Positions 7,459 to 15,490 of a stretch of DNA of 64,000 bases are shown one piece after another (within the stretch, counting starts at the first letter, position 1; every line of letters starts with the position of its first letter). The notes under the pieces were generated by a model. The model was not told where the DNA came from and did not search any database. It saw only the letters and a program-made list of their open reading frames with translations. A program made the position numbers and the translations under genes. Source of the stretch: Luteipulveratus mongoliensis (lineage in GTDB: Bacteria > Actinomycetota > Actinomycetes > Actinomycetales > Dermatophilaceae); NCBI RefSeq assembly GCF_001190945.1, contig NZ_CP011112.1, positions 2,046,001-2,110,000 on the forward strand, written 5' to 3'.

Positions 7459-8763
7459 GTGAATATCACTGTTGTCGGCCTGGGCAAGATCGGACTTCCC
7501 CTGGCCGTCCAGTTTGCGAAGTCCGGGCATCACGTGCACGGCGCAGACGTCAATCCCACTGTTGTCGAGACCGTCAATCAGGGCCAGGAGCCCTTTCCCG
7601 GCGAGGCTCATCTCCAGGACTATCTCGCTGAGGTCGTGGCTGCGGGCCGGCTGACGGCGACGACCGACACGGCAGCTGCCGTCGCCGACAGCGACGCCGT
7701 CGTCGTGGTGGTCCCGCTGTTCGTCGACGACGAGGCGCGGCCCGACTTCGGCTGGATGGACTCGGCCACCGACGACATCGCGCGCGGTCTGAAGTCCGAC
7801 ACCGTCGTGATCTACGAGACGACCCTCCCGGTCGGCACCACCCGCACCCGGTGGAAGCCGCGCCTGGAGCAGGGCAGTGGCCTCACCGAGGGCACCGACT
7901 TCCACCTCGTCTTCTCACCTGAGCGGGTTCTCACGGGTCGGGTTTTCGCCGACCTGCGCAAATACCCCAAGCTGCTCGGCGGCCTGAGTGAGGAGGGCGC
8001 CAAGCAGGCGACGGCGTTCTACGAGCAGGTCCTGCAGTTCGATGACCGGCCCGACCTCGAGCGCGGCAACGGCGTCTGGGACCTGGGCTCCGCCGAGGCG
8101 GCCGAGATGGCCAAGCTGGCGGAGACGACGTACCGCGACGTCAACATCGGCCTGGCCAACCAGTTCGGCGTCTTCGCTGCCAACAACGGCATCGACGTCT
8201 ACCAGGTCATCGAGGCGAGCAACTCCCAGCCCTACAGCCACATCCACCGCCCCGGCATCGCCGTCGGTGGCCACTGCATCCCGGTCTACCCGCGGCTCTA
8301 CCTCTGGAACGACCCGGATGCCACGGTCGTACGCGCCGCACGCGAGGCCAACGCGGCCATGCCTGCCTACACCGTGGGTCTGGCGGCCGGCGCTGCCGGC
8401 GGCAGCCTCAAGGACAAGCGGGTCGTCGTGCTCGGCGCGTCCTACCGCGGTGGTGTCAAGGAGACGGCCTTCTCCGGTGTCTTCGGCACGGTCGACGCCC
8501 TGCGCGCTGGGGGAGCCCAAGTGCTCGTGCACGACCCGATGTACTCCGCCGAGGAGCTCGGCGAGTTCGGGTGGGAGTCGTACGACCTCGGGCAGCCGGT
8601 CGACATCGCGATCGTCCAGGCCGACCACGCGTCGTACGCCGACCTGGACGCCTCGGACCTGCCCGGCGCCACCATCGTGGTCGACGGCCGAAAGGTGTTG
8701 GACCGCAACCGTTTTGCGGGGCTCACCTTCCTCGTGGTGGGCCAACCTTCCGAGCAGGCATAA
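7459..8763 (+). CDS. wbpA: UDP-N-acetylhexosamine 6-dehydrogenase (WbpA/WecC type)
   Basis: This 434-residue enzyme would oxidise C6 of UDP-GlcNAc to UDP-GlcNAcA with two NAD, using a covalent thioester at the active-site cysteine. The Rossmann motif VVGLGKIGLPLA is at the N-terminus. The catalytic motif GGHCIPVYP holds Cys273, and a second nucleotide-binding domain with VVVLGASYRGG follows. Its length nearly equals that of Pseudomonas WbpA. It heads a plus-strand run with an acetyltransferase, an aminotransferase and an oxidoreductase that matches WbpA-D-E-B, which favours UDP-GlcNAc over UDP-Glc or UDP-ManNAc. The start is the GTG at 7459. Confidence 0.85.
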   Translation: MNITVVGLGKIGLPLAVQFAKSGHHVHGADVNPTVVETVNQGQEPFPGEAHLQDYLAEVVAAGRLTATTDTAAAVADSDAVVVVVPLFVDDEARPDFGWMDSATDDIARGLKSDTVVIYETTLPVGTTRTRWKPRLEQGSGLTEGTDFHLVFSPERVLTGRVFADLRKYPKLLGGLSEEGAKQATAFYEQVLQFDDRPDLERGNGVWDLGSAEAAEMAKLAETTYRDVNIGLANQFGVFAANNGIDVYQVIEASNSQPYSHIHRPGIAVGGHCIPVYPRLYLWNDPDATVVRAAREANAAMPAYTVGLAAGAAGGSLKDKRVVVLGASYRGGVKETAFSGVFGTVDALRAGGAQVLVHDPMYSAEELGEFGWESYDLGQPVDIAIVQADHASYADLDASDLPGATIVVDGRKVLDRNRFAGLTFLVVGQPSEQA

Positions 8764-8765
8764 CC

Positions 8766-9365
8766 GTGGCCGTTCGCATCGTCGACTCGGCCGATGTGGC
8801 CGAGTCGGCCATGATCGGCGAAGGTTCGTCCGTCTGGCACCTGGCGCAGGTGCGTGAGGACGCTGTGCTCGGTCGCGACTGCATCGTCGGGCGCGGTGCC
8901 TACGTCGGCACGGGCGTTCAGATGGGCGACTCGTGCAAGCTGCAGAACTACGCTCTGGTCTACGAGCCGGCAGTGCTCGAGAACGGCGTATTCGTAGGCC
9001 CTGCAGCGGTATTCACCAACGACCACTACCCGCGGTCGATCAGTCCGGACGGCACCCTCAAGCGGGGCGACGACTGGGAGGCCGTCGGTGTCACCTGTCG
9101 AGAGGGCTCCTCGATCGGTGCGCGTGCGGTCTGTGTCGCGCCGGTGACGATCGGCCGCTGGGCGATGGTGGCCGCCGGCTCGGTGGTCACCAAGGACGTA
9201 CCGGACTTCGCTCTCGTCGTCGGCGTCCCGGCCCGGCGGATCCGCTGGGTGGGGCGCGCAGGCGTACCCCTGGAGCAGGTGGACGAGACCACCTGGCGCT
9301 GCCCGCAGACGGGCGATCACTACCTCGAGCACGACGGCAACCTCACGGAGGCATCTTCAGCATGA
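8766..9365 (+). CDS. wbpD: Left-handed beta-helix N-acetyltransferase (WbpD type)
   Basis: This 199-residue hexapeptide-repeat enzyme would transfer acetyl from acetyl-CoA to the 3-amino group of UDP-GlcNAc3NA. Imperfect hexapeptide repeats (for example SAMIGEGSSVWH, DAVLGRDCIVGRGAYVGTG, NGVFVGPAAVFTNDHYPR) span residues 10-85. The FTNDHYPR segment is conserved in WbpD/WlbB-like enzymes and contains the probable catalytic His. A final VVTKDVPDFALVVGVPAR closes the helix. GTG 8766 is two bases after the dehydrogenase stop; upstream in-frame sequence overlaps that gene. The 3' end overlaps the aminotransferase start (ATGA). Confidence 0.85.
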   Translation: MAVRIVDSADVAESAMIGEGSSVWHLAQVREDAVLGRDCIVGRGAYVGTGVQMGDSCKLQNYALVYEPAVLENGVFVGPAAVFTNDHYPRSISPDGTLKRGDDWEAVGVTCREGSSIGARAVCVAPVTIGRWAMVAAGSVVTKDVPDFALVVGVPARRIRWVGRAGVPLEQVDETTWRCPQTGDHYLEHDGNLTEASSA

Positions 9366-10450
9366 CCGAGTTCATCCCGCCCGCGAAGCCGATCATCGGT
9401 GACGAGGAGCGCGCGGCCGTCGACCGGGTGCTGCGCAGCGGCATGGTCGCGCAAGGCCCGGAGGTCAAGGCTTTCGAAGAGGAGTTCGCCGAGCACTTCG
9501 GCCTCGGACGCCCTTGTGTCGCAGTCAATTCCGGCACGTCCGGCTTGCACGTCGGCTTGCTGGCCGGCGGCGTCAAGCCCGGCGACGAGGTCATCGTGCC
9601 GTCCTTCACGTTCGCCGCGACGGCCAACTCGGTGGCGCTGACCGGCGCCACGCCGGTGTTCGCCGACATCAGCGCTGATGACTTCTGCCTCGACCCGGCC
9701 GCCATCGAGGCCGCGATCACCGACCGCACGGTGGGTGTCATGCCGGTGCACCTCTACGGACACCCGGCCAAGATGGAGGCGATCCTCGAGATCGCCGAGA
9801 AGCACGGGCTGCAGGTCTTCGAGGACGCCGCTCAGGCGCACGGGGCGTCGCTGCACGGCACGCCGGTGGGCGCCTTCGGTGCGTTCGCGATGTTCTCGCT
9901 CTACCCGACCAAGAACATGACCTCAGGCGAGGGCGGCATGGTCACGGCCGGCACACCGGAGGTCGAGCGCCTCATGCGGCTCTATCGCAACCAGGGCATG
10001 GAGAAGCCGTACCACAACGAGGTCGTCGGCCTGAATAACCGGATGACCGACATCCACGCCGCGATCGGCCGGGTGCAGCTGACCAAGGTCGGCGGTTGGA
10101 CCAAGCAGCGTCAGGAGAACGCTGCGTTCCTCACTGAGCACCTGGACGGGGTGACGCCGCCCCCGGTGGCCGACGGAGCCGTACACGTCTTCCACCAGTA
10201 CACCGTCCGCGTCAGCGACGACCGTGACGGCATGGCCAAGGCGTTGAAGGACGAGCACCAGATCGGTTCGGGCATGTTCTATCCCGTGCCCAACCACCGG
10301 CTGAAGCCCTTCCAGGTCGATGTTGAATTGCCGGAGACGGAGCGGGCTGCACGCGAATGTCTTTCATTGCCAGTGCATCCGTCGCTCTCGCAGGCTGACC
10401 TGGAGCGCATCGTCACGGCGGTCAACACCCTCGCAAAGGCAGGTGCCTGA
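9362..10450 (+). CDS. wbpE: DegT/DnrJ/EryC1 PLP aminotransferase (WbpE type)
   Basis: This 362-residue PLP enzyme is predicted to aminate the 3-keto group of UDP-3-keto-GlcNAcA using glutamate. The cofactor lysine is Lys184 in SLYPTKNMTSGEGG. Asp155 in FEDAAQAHGA would contact the PLP pyridine nitrogen, and NSGTSGLHVGLLAGG binds the phosphate. The ATG at 9362 overlaps the preceding stop and the N-terminus (FIPPAKPIIGDEE) matches the family start. In the known pathway WbpB and WbpE are obligately coupled, the oxidase recycling NADH with 2-oxoglutarate; the two genes are adjacent here. Confidence 0.88.
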   Translation: MTEFIPPAKPIIGDEERAAVDRVLRSGMVAQGPEVKAFEEEFAEHFGLGRPCVAVNSGTSGLHVGLLAGGVKPGDEVIVPSFTFAATANSVALTGATPVFADISADDFCLDPAAIEAAITDRTVGVMPVHLYGHPAKMEAILEIAEKHGLQVFEDAAQAHGASLHGTPVGAFGAFAMFSLYPTKNMTSGEGGMVTAGTPEVERLMRLYRNQGMEKPYHNEVVGLNNRMTDIHAAIGRVQLTKVGGWTKQRQENAAFLTEHLDGVTPPPVADGAVHVFHQYTVRVSDDRDGMAKALKDEHQIGSGMFYPVPNHRLKPFQVDVELPETERAARECLSLPVHPSLSQADLERIVTAVNTLAKAGA

Positions 10451-10451
10451 G

Positions 10452-11441
10452 GTGGCTCAGCTGCGCGCAGGTCTGATCGGGCTCGGCATGATGGGCCGCC
10501 ACCACGCTCGTGTGCTCGGCAGCCTCGAAGGCGTCGACCTCGTCGCCGTCGCCGACCCGAGTGGCGACAAGCACGGCGTTGCCGGTGGCCGCGAGGTGCT
10601 CTCCAGCGTCGAGGAGCTCATCGAGAAAGGCGTCGACTACTGCATGGTTGCGGTGCCGACGGCCTTCCACGAAGAGGTCGGTACGGCTCTCGCGGACGCG
10701 GGTGTGCACGCGATCATCGAGAAGCCACTGGCCGAGAACCTCGAGACCGCCGAACGACTCGTGAAGGCGTTCAAGGACAAGGGCTTGATCGGCGGGGTCG
10801 GACACATCGAGCGCTACAACCCAGCGCTGCAGCAAGCGCGCTCACGGATCGAGTCCGGTGACCTCGGCGAGGTGTTCCAGGTCGTCACTCGCCGGCAGGG
10901 TCCGTTCCCGGGTCGCATCGCCGACGTCGGTGTGGTCATGGACCTCGGCACGCACGACATCGACCTCACGGCGTGGGTGACGCAGCAGGAGTACACCTCG
11001 GTCTCCGCGCACACGGCCCACCGTTCGGGTCGCGACCACGAGGACCTCGTCGCAGTCGTCGGTCGCCTCGACAAGGGCACTGTTACCAACCACCTGGTCA
11101 ACTGGCTGTCTCCGCTCAAGGAGCGCACGACCGTGATCACGGGCGAGCGCGGCACCTTCATCGCGGACACCCTGAGTGCCGACCTGACGTTCTATGCCAA
11201 TGGCGAGATCGCCACGACGTGGGACGAGATCAGCCGCTTTCGAGGCGTGTCCGAGGGCGATGTCATCCGCTACGCCATCGCCAAGCCGGAGCCGCTGCGC
11301 GTGGAGCACGAGCAGTTCCGCAACGCCGTCCTCGGCCTGGAGGGTGCGGACATCGTGACGCTCGAGCAGGGACTGGCGACGGTCAAGGTCGCCCGCGCCT
11401 GCATCGAGTCCGCCGCCAGCGGCACCAGCGTCACGCTCTGA
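10452..11441 (+). CDS. wbpB: Gfo/Idh/MocA NAD-dependent oxidoreductase (WbpB type)
   Basis: This 329-residue enzyme is predicted to oxidise C3 of UDP-GlcNAcA. It starts with a Rossmann fold (GLIGLGMMGRHHARVLG) and carries IIEKPLAENLETAE, with the family lysine of the EKP motif. GHIERYNP and MDLGTHDIDLTAW follow, giving the conserved H-D active-site region. GTG 10452 lies one base after the aminotransferase stop. It is the last plus-strand gene of the run and is followed by a long inverted repeat shared with the convergent epimerase gene. Function rests on its partners, because the superfamily is very broad. Confidence 0.85.
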   Translation: MAQLRAGLIGLGMMGRHHARVLGSLEGVDLVAVADPSGDKHGVAGGREVLSSVEELIEKGVDYCMVAVPTAFHEEVGTALADAGVHAIIEKPLAENLETAERLVKAFKDKGLIGGVGHIERYNPALQQARSRIESGDLGEVFQVVTRRQGPFPGRIADVGVVMDLGTHDIDLTAWVTQQEYTSVSAHTAHRSGRDHEDLVAVVGRLDKGTVTNHLVNWLSPLKERTTVITGERGTFIADTLSADLTFYANGEIATTWDEISRFRGVSEGDVIRYAIAKPEPLRVEHEQFRNAVLGLEGADIVTLEQGLATVKVARACIESAASGTSVTL

Positions 11442-11446
11442 TCGCT

Positions 11447-11547
11447 GGTCGAGTAGGCGAGCCCCCAGGGCGAGCCGTATCGAGACCAGGTGACCGCGTG
11501 CGGCTGGTCTCGATACGCCCTTCGCTAGCGCTCCGGGCTACTCGACC
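11447..11547. repeat. Long imperfect palindrome of dispersed-repeat type
   Basis: Nested perfect arms are 11447-11456/11538-11547 (10 bp) and 11476-11489/11504-11517 (14 bp, cgtatcgagaccag with its complement). From memory, very similar palindromes ending in ctactcgacc recur between genes in many actinobacteria. It separates two convergent genes and could end transcription from both sides. The last codons of the epimerase gene lie inside it. Confidence 0.75.
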
Positions 11548-12586
11548 GGCTCTCCGTCAGAGCCTTCACGGTCGCCTGCGCGGCGTGGCCGTCGCCGTAC
11601 GGCGTGGCACTCGTGTCGCGCGGCTGCGGTCGCGTCACGAGCCGGGGCAGGTCGGCGAGGTCCAGCGCGAGGGCGTTCCAGCCCAGATCGATGGTCTCGA
11701 CCCACTCGGTCTCGGTGCGCACGGTCGTACACGGCGTCCGCAGCAGGAAGGCCTCCTTCTGCAGTCCACCTGAGTCGGTCACGACAGCCGAGGCGCGGCG
11801 TACGGCACCGACCATGCTCGGGTAGTCCAGCGGGTCGATCACGCTGATGGACCCGCGCGACAGCTCGATGCCGTGCTCGGCCGCCTTGGCCACGAGCCGC
11901 GGATGTGCGGTGAGCACGACCGGGAGCGGGAGAGTCGCGAGCCCGTCGATCACCGCGCGCAGGCGTACGGGGTCGTCGGTGTTCTCCGCGCGGTGGATCG
12001 TGGCAAGAGCGAAGTCGCCGTCGGGGACGGACGCGGGCGGGGAGGCCTGCGCCGCGACCATGAGACACACGTCGGTCATCACGTCCCCGACGAGCACGGT
12101 CCGCTTGTCGAGCCCCTCGGCGGCCAGGTGCTCGACGGCGACCTGAGTCGGCGCGAGGCACAGGTCGGCGGCGTGGTCGGTCAGGACCCGGTTGTGCTCC
12201 TCGGGCATCCTCCGGTTGAACGACCGCAGCCCGGCCTCGAGATGGGCCAGCGGCAGGTGCAGCTTCACTGCGCTCAGGGCGCCCGCCACCGTGCTGTTGG
12301 TGTCGCCGTAGACCAGCACCCAGTCGGGTTGGTGCTCCAGGAACACGTCGTCCATCTGGGCCAGCATCGCGCCGGTCTGCTTGCCGTGCGAGCCGCTGCC
12401 GACGCCGAGGTGGACGTCCGGGGCCGGGATCTGCAGGTCCTGGAAGAACACGTCCGACATGTTGGCGTCGTAGTGCTGACCGGTGTGCACGATCACGTGC
12501 TCGTGACCCTGCGCGGTGAGCTCCGCGGCGACGGGCGCGAGCTTGATGAACTGGGGCCGGGCGCCGACGACGCTGAGGATCTTCAC
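11525..12586 (-). CDS. wbpI: UDP-N-acetylglucosamine 2-epimerase family (WbpI/WecB type)
   Basis: This 353-residue non-hydrolysing epimerase inverts C2 of a UDP-HexNAc. It opens with KILSVVGARPQFIK and carries HTGQHYD (34-40), VYGDTNST, LEAGLRSFNRRMPEEHNR and later TDSGGLQKEA, all typical of the family. In context it would convert UDP-GlcNAc3NAcA to UDP-ManNAc3NAcA, the last step of the Wbp pathway; ordinary UDP-GlcNAc to UDP-ManNAc epimerisation is the alternative. The C-terminal SRSSSPER and stop are encoded by the dispersed palindrome, so the native end may have been altered by its insertion. It is convergent with the wbp run and divergent from the flippase gene. Confidence 0.87.
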   Translation of the reverse strand: MKILSVVGARPQFIKLAPVAAELTAQGHEHVIVHTGQHYDANMSDVFFQDLQIPAPDVHLGVGSGSHGKQTGAMLAQMDDVFLEHQPDWVLVYGDTNSTVAGALSAVKLHLPLAHLEAGLRSFNRRMPEEHNRVLTDHAADLCLAPTQVAVEHLAAEGLDKRTVLVGDVMTDVCLMVAAQASPPASVPDGDFALATIHRAENTDDPVRLRAVIDGLATLPLPVVLTAHPRLVAKAAEHGIELSRGSISVIDPLDYPSMVGAVRRASAVVTDSGGLQKEAFLLRTPCTTVRTETEWVETIDLGWNALALDLADLPRLVTRPQPRDTSATPYGDGHAAQATVKALTESRSSSPER

Positions 12587-12646
12587 GGGGTACGAGGCTA
12601 CTCATTCGGGGCGGGCACGGGCCCGGGCGCGCCCGCCGTGATTCGG

Positions 12647-12652
12647 TAGTGT
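12647..12652 (+). promoter_or_regulatory. Candidate -10 box of the flippase gene
   Basis: TAGTGT lies seven bases before the GTG at 12660, the same geometry as the other leaderless genes here. This decides the start in favour of 12660 over GTG 12651. Confidence 0.45.
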
Positions 12653-12659
12653 GCCCCGG

Positions 12660-14072
12660 GTGACCTCCGCGCCTTTGCGACGTGCCGGACTGACGGTCCT
12701 CGCAGGCAGCGCGTTGGGTTTCGGGATCAATCTCCTGCTCACGCCGGTCCTTTCGCGGATCTACAGCCCGGCGACGTTCGGGCTCTTCTCGACGATCGTC
12801 GCGGTCGGTACGGCCGCGGTCGGGCTCTCGACGCTGCGCCTGGAAGTGCGGGCCCAGAGCGAGCCGGACGATGCCGTGGCGCGGGCGCTGATGTCCCTGG
12901 CACTGGTCGTCGCGGCCCTGACATCGCTCGTCGCGACCTGGGTGGCCATCGGCGCGGTGATGCTCGGAGCGCCTCGGGCCTGGTGGCTCGTCGGCCCGGT
13001 CGTCCTGGCCGGCTCGCTCCAGCTGATCGGTACGGCCCACCTGGCTCGGCGCGGCGGCTACCGCTGGCTGGGCGCGGCCAACTTCATCCAGGGCGCCGGC
13101 ACGGGTCTGGTTCAGGTGGTCGCGGGCTGGTGGCGCGCCTCGGAGCTCGCCCTGCTGCTCGGCTTCCTGCTGCCCAGAGCAGTCTGGATGGCGCCGGTGG
13201 CGATCCGCCCGGGTTCCAGACGTCGTCGATCCCTCGGTTCGACCTGGGCGCAGTTCCGCGGCTACGGCCTGATCGCAGGCGCGAGCGCGGGCGTCAACTC
13301 GATCGCGGGCCAGGGACTGATCCTCCTCTCCTCAGCGACCTACGGGAGTGTCCGGGTCGGTGCGCTCGCGATGGCGGTCCGGGTCCTGGTGAGTCCGCTG
13401 GGCATCATCGGGCAGGCGGCGGCCGCTGCGTCCATCGGTGAGATCGGGCGCATCCTGCGCCTCGGTGGCCCGGCTCGCTCGGTCGTGCGGCACGGCGTGC
13501 GCGACCTGCTCGTCGTCGGCATCGTGCCCTGTGTGCTGGCGATGGCCCTGGGTCCGTGGCTTGCGCCGCGGGTGCTGGGTTCGGAGTGGAAGGAGGTCGG
13601 TGTCCTGGTCGCGTGGCTGGCGCCGGGAGCCCTGTTCCAGTTCGCGGTCGCGCCCTTCTCCCAGCTGATGAACATGACCCGCAACAACCGGGACCTGCTG
13701 CGCTGGGACCTGATTCGACTCACGTTGCTGGTGCTGTCGTTGCTCGTGCCGTGGGCGTTCGGCGCACCCCTGTGGGCGACGATCGCGACCTACTCAGCGA
13801 GCCAGATCGTGCTGTACGCCGTGCTGCTGCACCTGGTGATGATGTCGGTCACCGGCCGGCACAAGCTCGGCGGCCCGAGTCCGACGGAGGAGGACCTGGA
13901 CGAGGTGCGTACACAGCAGGTCGACCGCCCCGATCCGGACGCGCCGAGCCTGGACTGGTTGGACTGGCACGAGGGCACGGAGGCCCAGCACGACCAGGCG
14001 GCCGACCCGGTCGCGACGCTCGGCGCGCTGTGGCACGAGCGCCGCACGCACGAGAGCAGTCGGCGGCGTTAG
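12660..14072 (+). CDS. Polysaccharide flippase (Wzx-like, MOP superfamily)
   Basis: This 470-residue integral membrane protein would flip undecaprenyl-linked repeat units across the membrane. The N-terminal ALGFGINLLLTPVLSRIYSP is the classic Wzx opening (pore helix, then SRIYSP). About 12 hydrophobic helices follow to residue ~400. A charged cytosolic tail of about 70 residues comes after them, which is longer than usual. The two GTG candidates differ by three codons; the -10 box favours 12660. The 3' end overlaps the convergent polymerase gene by four bases. It is transcribed alone on the plus strand inside a minus-strand operon. Confidence 0.82.
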   Translation: MTSAPLRRAGLTVLAGSALGFGINLLLTPVLSRIYSPATFGLFSTIVAVGTAAVGLSTLRLEVRAQSEPDDAVARALMSLALVVAALTSLVATWVAIGAVMLGAPRAWWLVGPVVLAGSLQLIGTAHLARRGGYRWLGAANFIQGAGTGLVQVVAGWWRASELALLLGFLLPRAVWMAPVAIRPGSRRRRSLGSTWAQFRGYGLIAGASAGVNSIAGQGLILLSSATYGSVRVGALAMAVRVLVSPLGIIGQAAAAASIGEIGRILRLGGPARSVVRHGVRDLLVVGIVPCVLAMALGPWLAPRVLGSEWKEVGVLVAWLAPGALFQFAVAPFSQLMNMTRNNRDLLRWDLIRLTLLVLSLLVPWAFGAPLWATIATYSASQIVLYAVLLHLVMMSVTGRHKLGGPSPTEEDLDEVRTQQVDRPDPDAPSLDWLDWHEGTEAQHDQAADPVATLGALWHERRTHESSRRR

Positions 14073-15490
14073 CGCCGGGGCCGGGAGAGCGACGTGCCCG
14101 TACGCCGTCGTGGAGTCTGTTTTCGCGGGGTCTTGGGAGCACCCCACGTGGTACTTCGGACCGCGACCGGCATGCCGAGCATCATCAGGGCGAGCACGAT
14201 GCCGCCATGTGTCGAGAGCACGGTCAGCGCCGCGGTGTTGGCGGCGGCCACCAGCACGAGCGTCATGGCCGGCGCGGAGACCTGCAGCGGCAGGTGAGCC
14301 GACCACTTGTCGAACCAGCGCAGATAGAGCCCGAGCACCACGGCCATGCCGAGGCAGCCGGCGATGCCGAAGTTGGCGTAGCCGTCAGCCACCAGGTTGG
14401 CGTTCGCGGCGACGGACGAGGAGCGGTAGTACTGGTAGCCGATCAGGTGCGAGGGCGTCAGCTCGTAGGGCGGGGCGCCCATGAAGGACAGCACGCTGTG
14501 CCGCAGGCCGTAGCGCGGGTGCTCGGAGAAGTAGTCGAAGTACAGCGCGGTGTTGAGCCCGGCGGTAGACAGCGCGCGGCGCACCAGCAACGAGGAGAAC
14601 GCGAAGCCGTGCGTGATGTAGTCGATGACGCCGGCTGCCACCACCGTGCCGCCGAGCGCCAGCAGCCACTGATAGCCCTGCCGACGCTTGGGTGAGCACA
14701 GGAAGTACGCGCCCATCGTGAGGGCGACGCCGACGAGGTAGGACTTGTAGCCGGTGATGCTGTAGAGCACGAGGATGCCCATGGCCGCGGCCACGGTGAG
14801 CGGTCTGTTGCGCCGGTACATGCCGGCGCCGAGCACGACGGGCAGCACACCCGCGCCGACCCAGCCGACGAGGTAAGCACCGATGGAGCTGACGTTGGAG
14901 GTGTACTCCGAGCGCTGCTCGTAGACGTCGTTCAGACTCAGCATCCCCGGCGAGATGCCAAGGCTCAGGATCAGGTAACCGAGGCCGGCCGTGACGAAGC
15001 CGAACACCAGGACCCAGAAGAGTGACTCGGGCAGCTCGACTCCACGCGTCGGTGTACGCCCGCCCATCAGGCACAACCGGATGATCCCGAAGGTGGCGAG
15101 CGTGGTCACCTGCAGGACGAAGACGCCCCACGGGCTGAGCGGCCCCCAGAACACCGGGATCGACAGGATCGGGATGCCGACCGTCGCCAGCAGGAAGGTG
15201 AACGCCGCGTGCGAGGGATGGATCCAGCGGCGGAAGTTCATCGAGCCGAGGACGGCGAGCATGACCAGCCAGACCGCGACGTCGCGCCACCGCCACGGAC
15301 GCGACGTGTAGCCGATGTAGCGGAAGTGGTCGGCGATGAAGTAGTCGATCACCAGCACGAGCAGGACCGCGTAGAGCACCGTCGCGAAGATGTTGACGGT
15401 GTTGAGGCGAGGCCCCTCGGGCCGCTTGCGGGACGCGCCGGTACGCCGCGCGCCGCCCGGCCGCGCAGGGCGGGCTTGGGTGGCCGTCAT
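14069..15490 (-). CDS. O-antigen polymerase-like membrane protein (Wzy candidate)
   Basis: This 473-residue protein has 10-12 predicted membrane helices, with charged Arg/Pro-rich tails at both ends. Between helices in the second half is a large polar loop (roughly residues 315-375) containing FDYFSEHPRYGLRHS and TPSHLIGYQYY, the size and place expected of the periplasmic loop of Wzy polymerases. Wzy proteins share little sequence, so the call rests on topology and on sitting between glycosyltransferases and a flippase. The ATG overlaps the stop of the upstream glycosyltransferase (ATGA), placing it at the end of a tightly coupled minus-strand operon. Confidence 0.72.
   Translation of the reverse strand: MTATQARPARPGGARRTGASRKRPEGPRLNTVNIFATVLYAVLLVLVIDYFIADHFRYIGYTSRPWRWRDVAVWLVMLAVLGSMNFRRWIHPSHAAFTFLLATVGIPILSIPVFWGPLSPWGVFVLQVTTLATFGIIRLCLMGGRTPTRGVELPESLFWVLVFGFVTAGLGYLILSLGISPGMLSLNDVYEQRSEYTSNVSSIGAYLVGWVGAGVLPVVLGAGMYRRNRPLTVAAAMGILVLYSITGYKSYLVGVALTMGAYFLCSPKRRQGYQWLLALGGTVVAAGVIDYITHGFAFSSLLVRRALSTAGLNTALYFDYFSEHPRYGLRHSVLSFMGAPPYELTPSHLIGYQYYRSSSVAANANLVADGYANFGIAGCLGMAVVLGLYLRWFDKWSAHLPLQVSAPAMTLVLVAAANTAALTVLSTHGGIVLALMMLGMPVAVRSTTWGAPKTPRKQTPRRRTGTSLSRPRR

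Noticed and set aside
11442-11524. An insertion sequence at the wbpB-wbpI junction
   Set aside because: The palindrome is only about 100 bp, encodes no transposase and shows no flanking target duplication.
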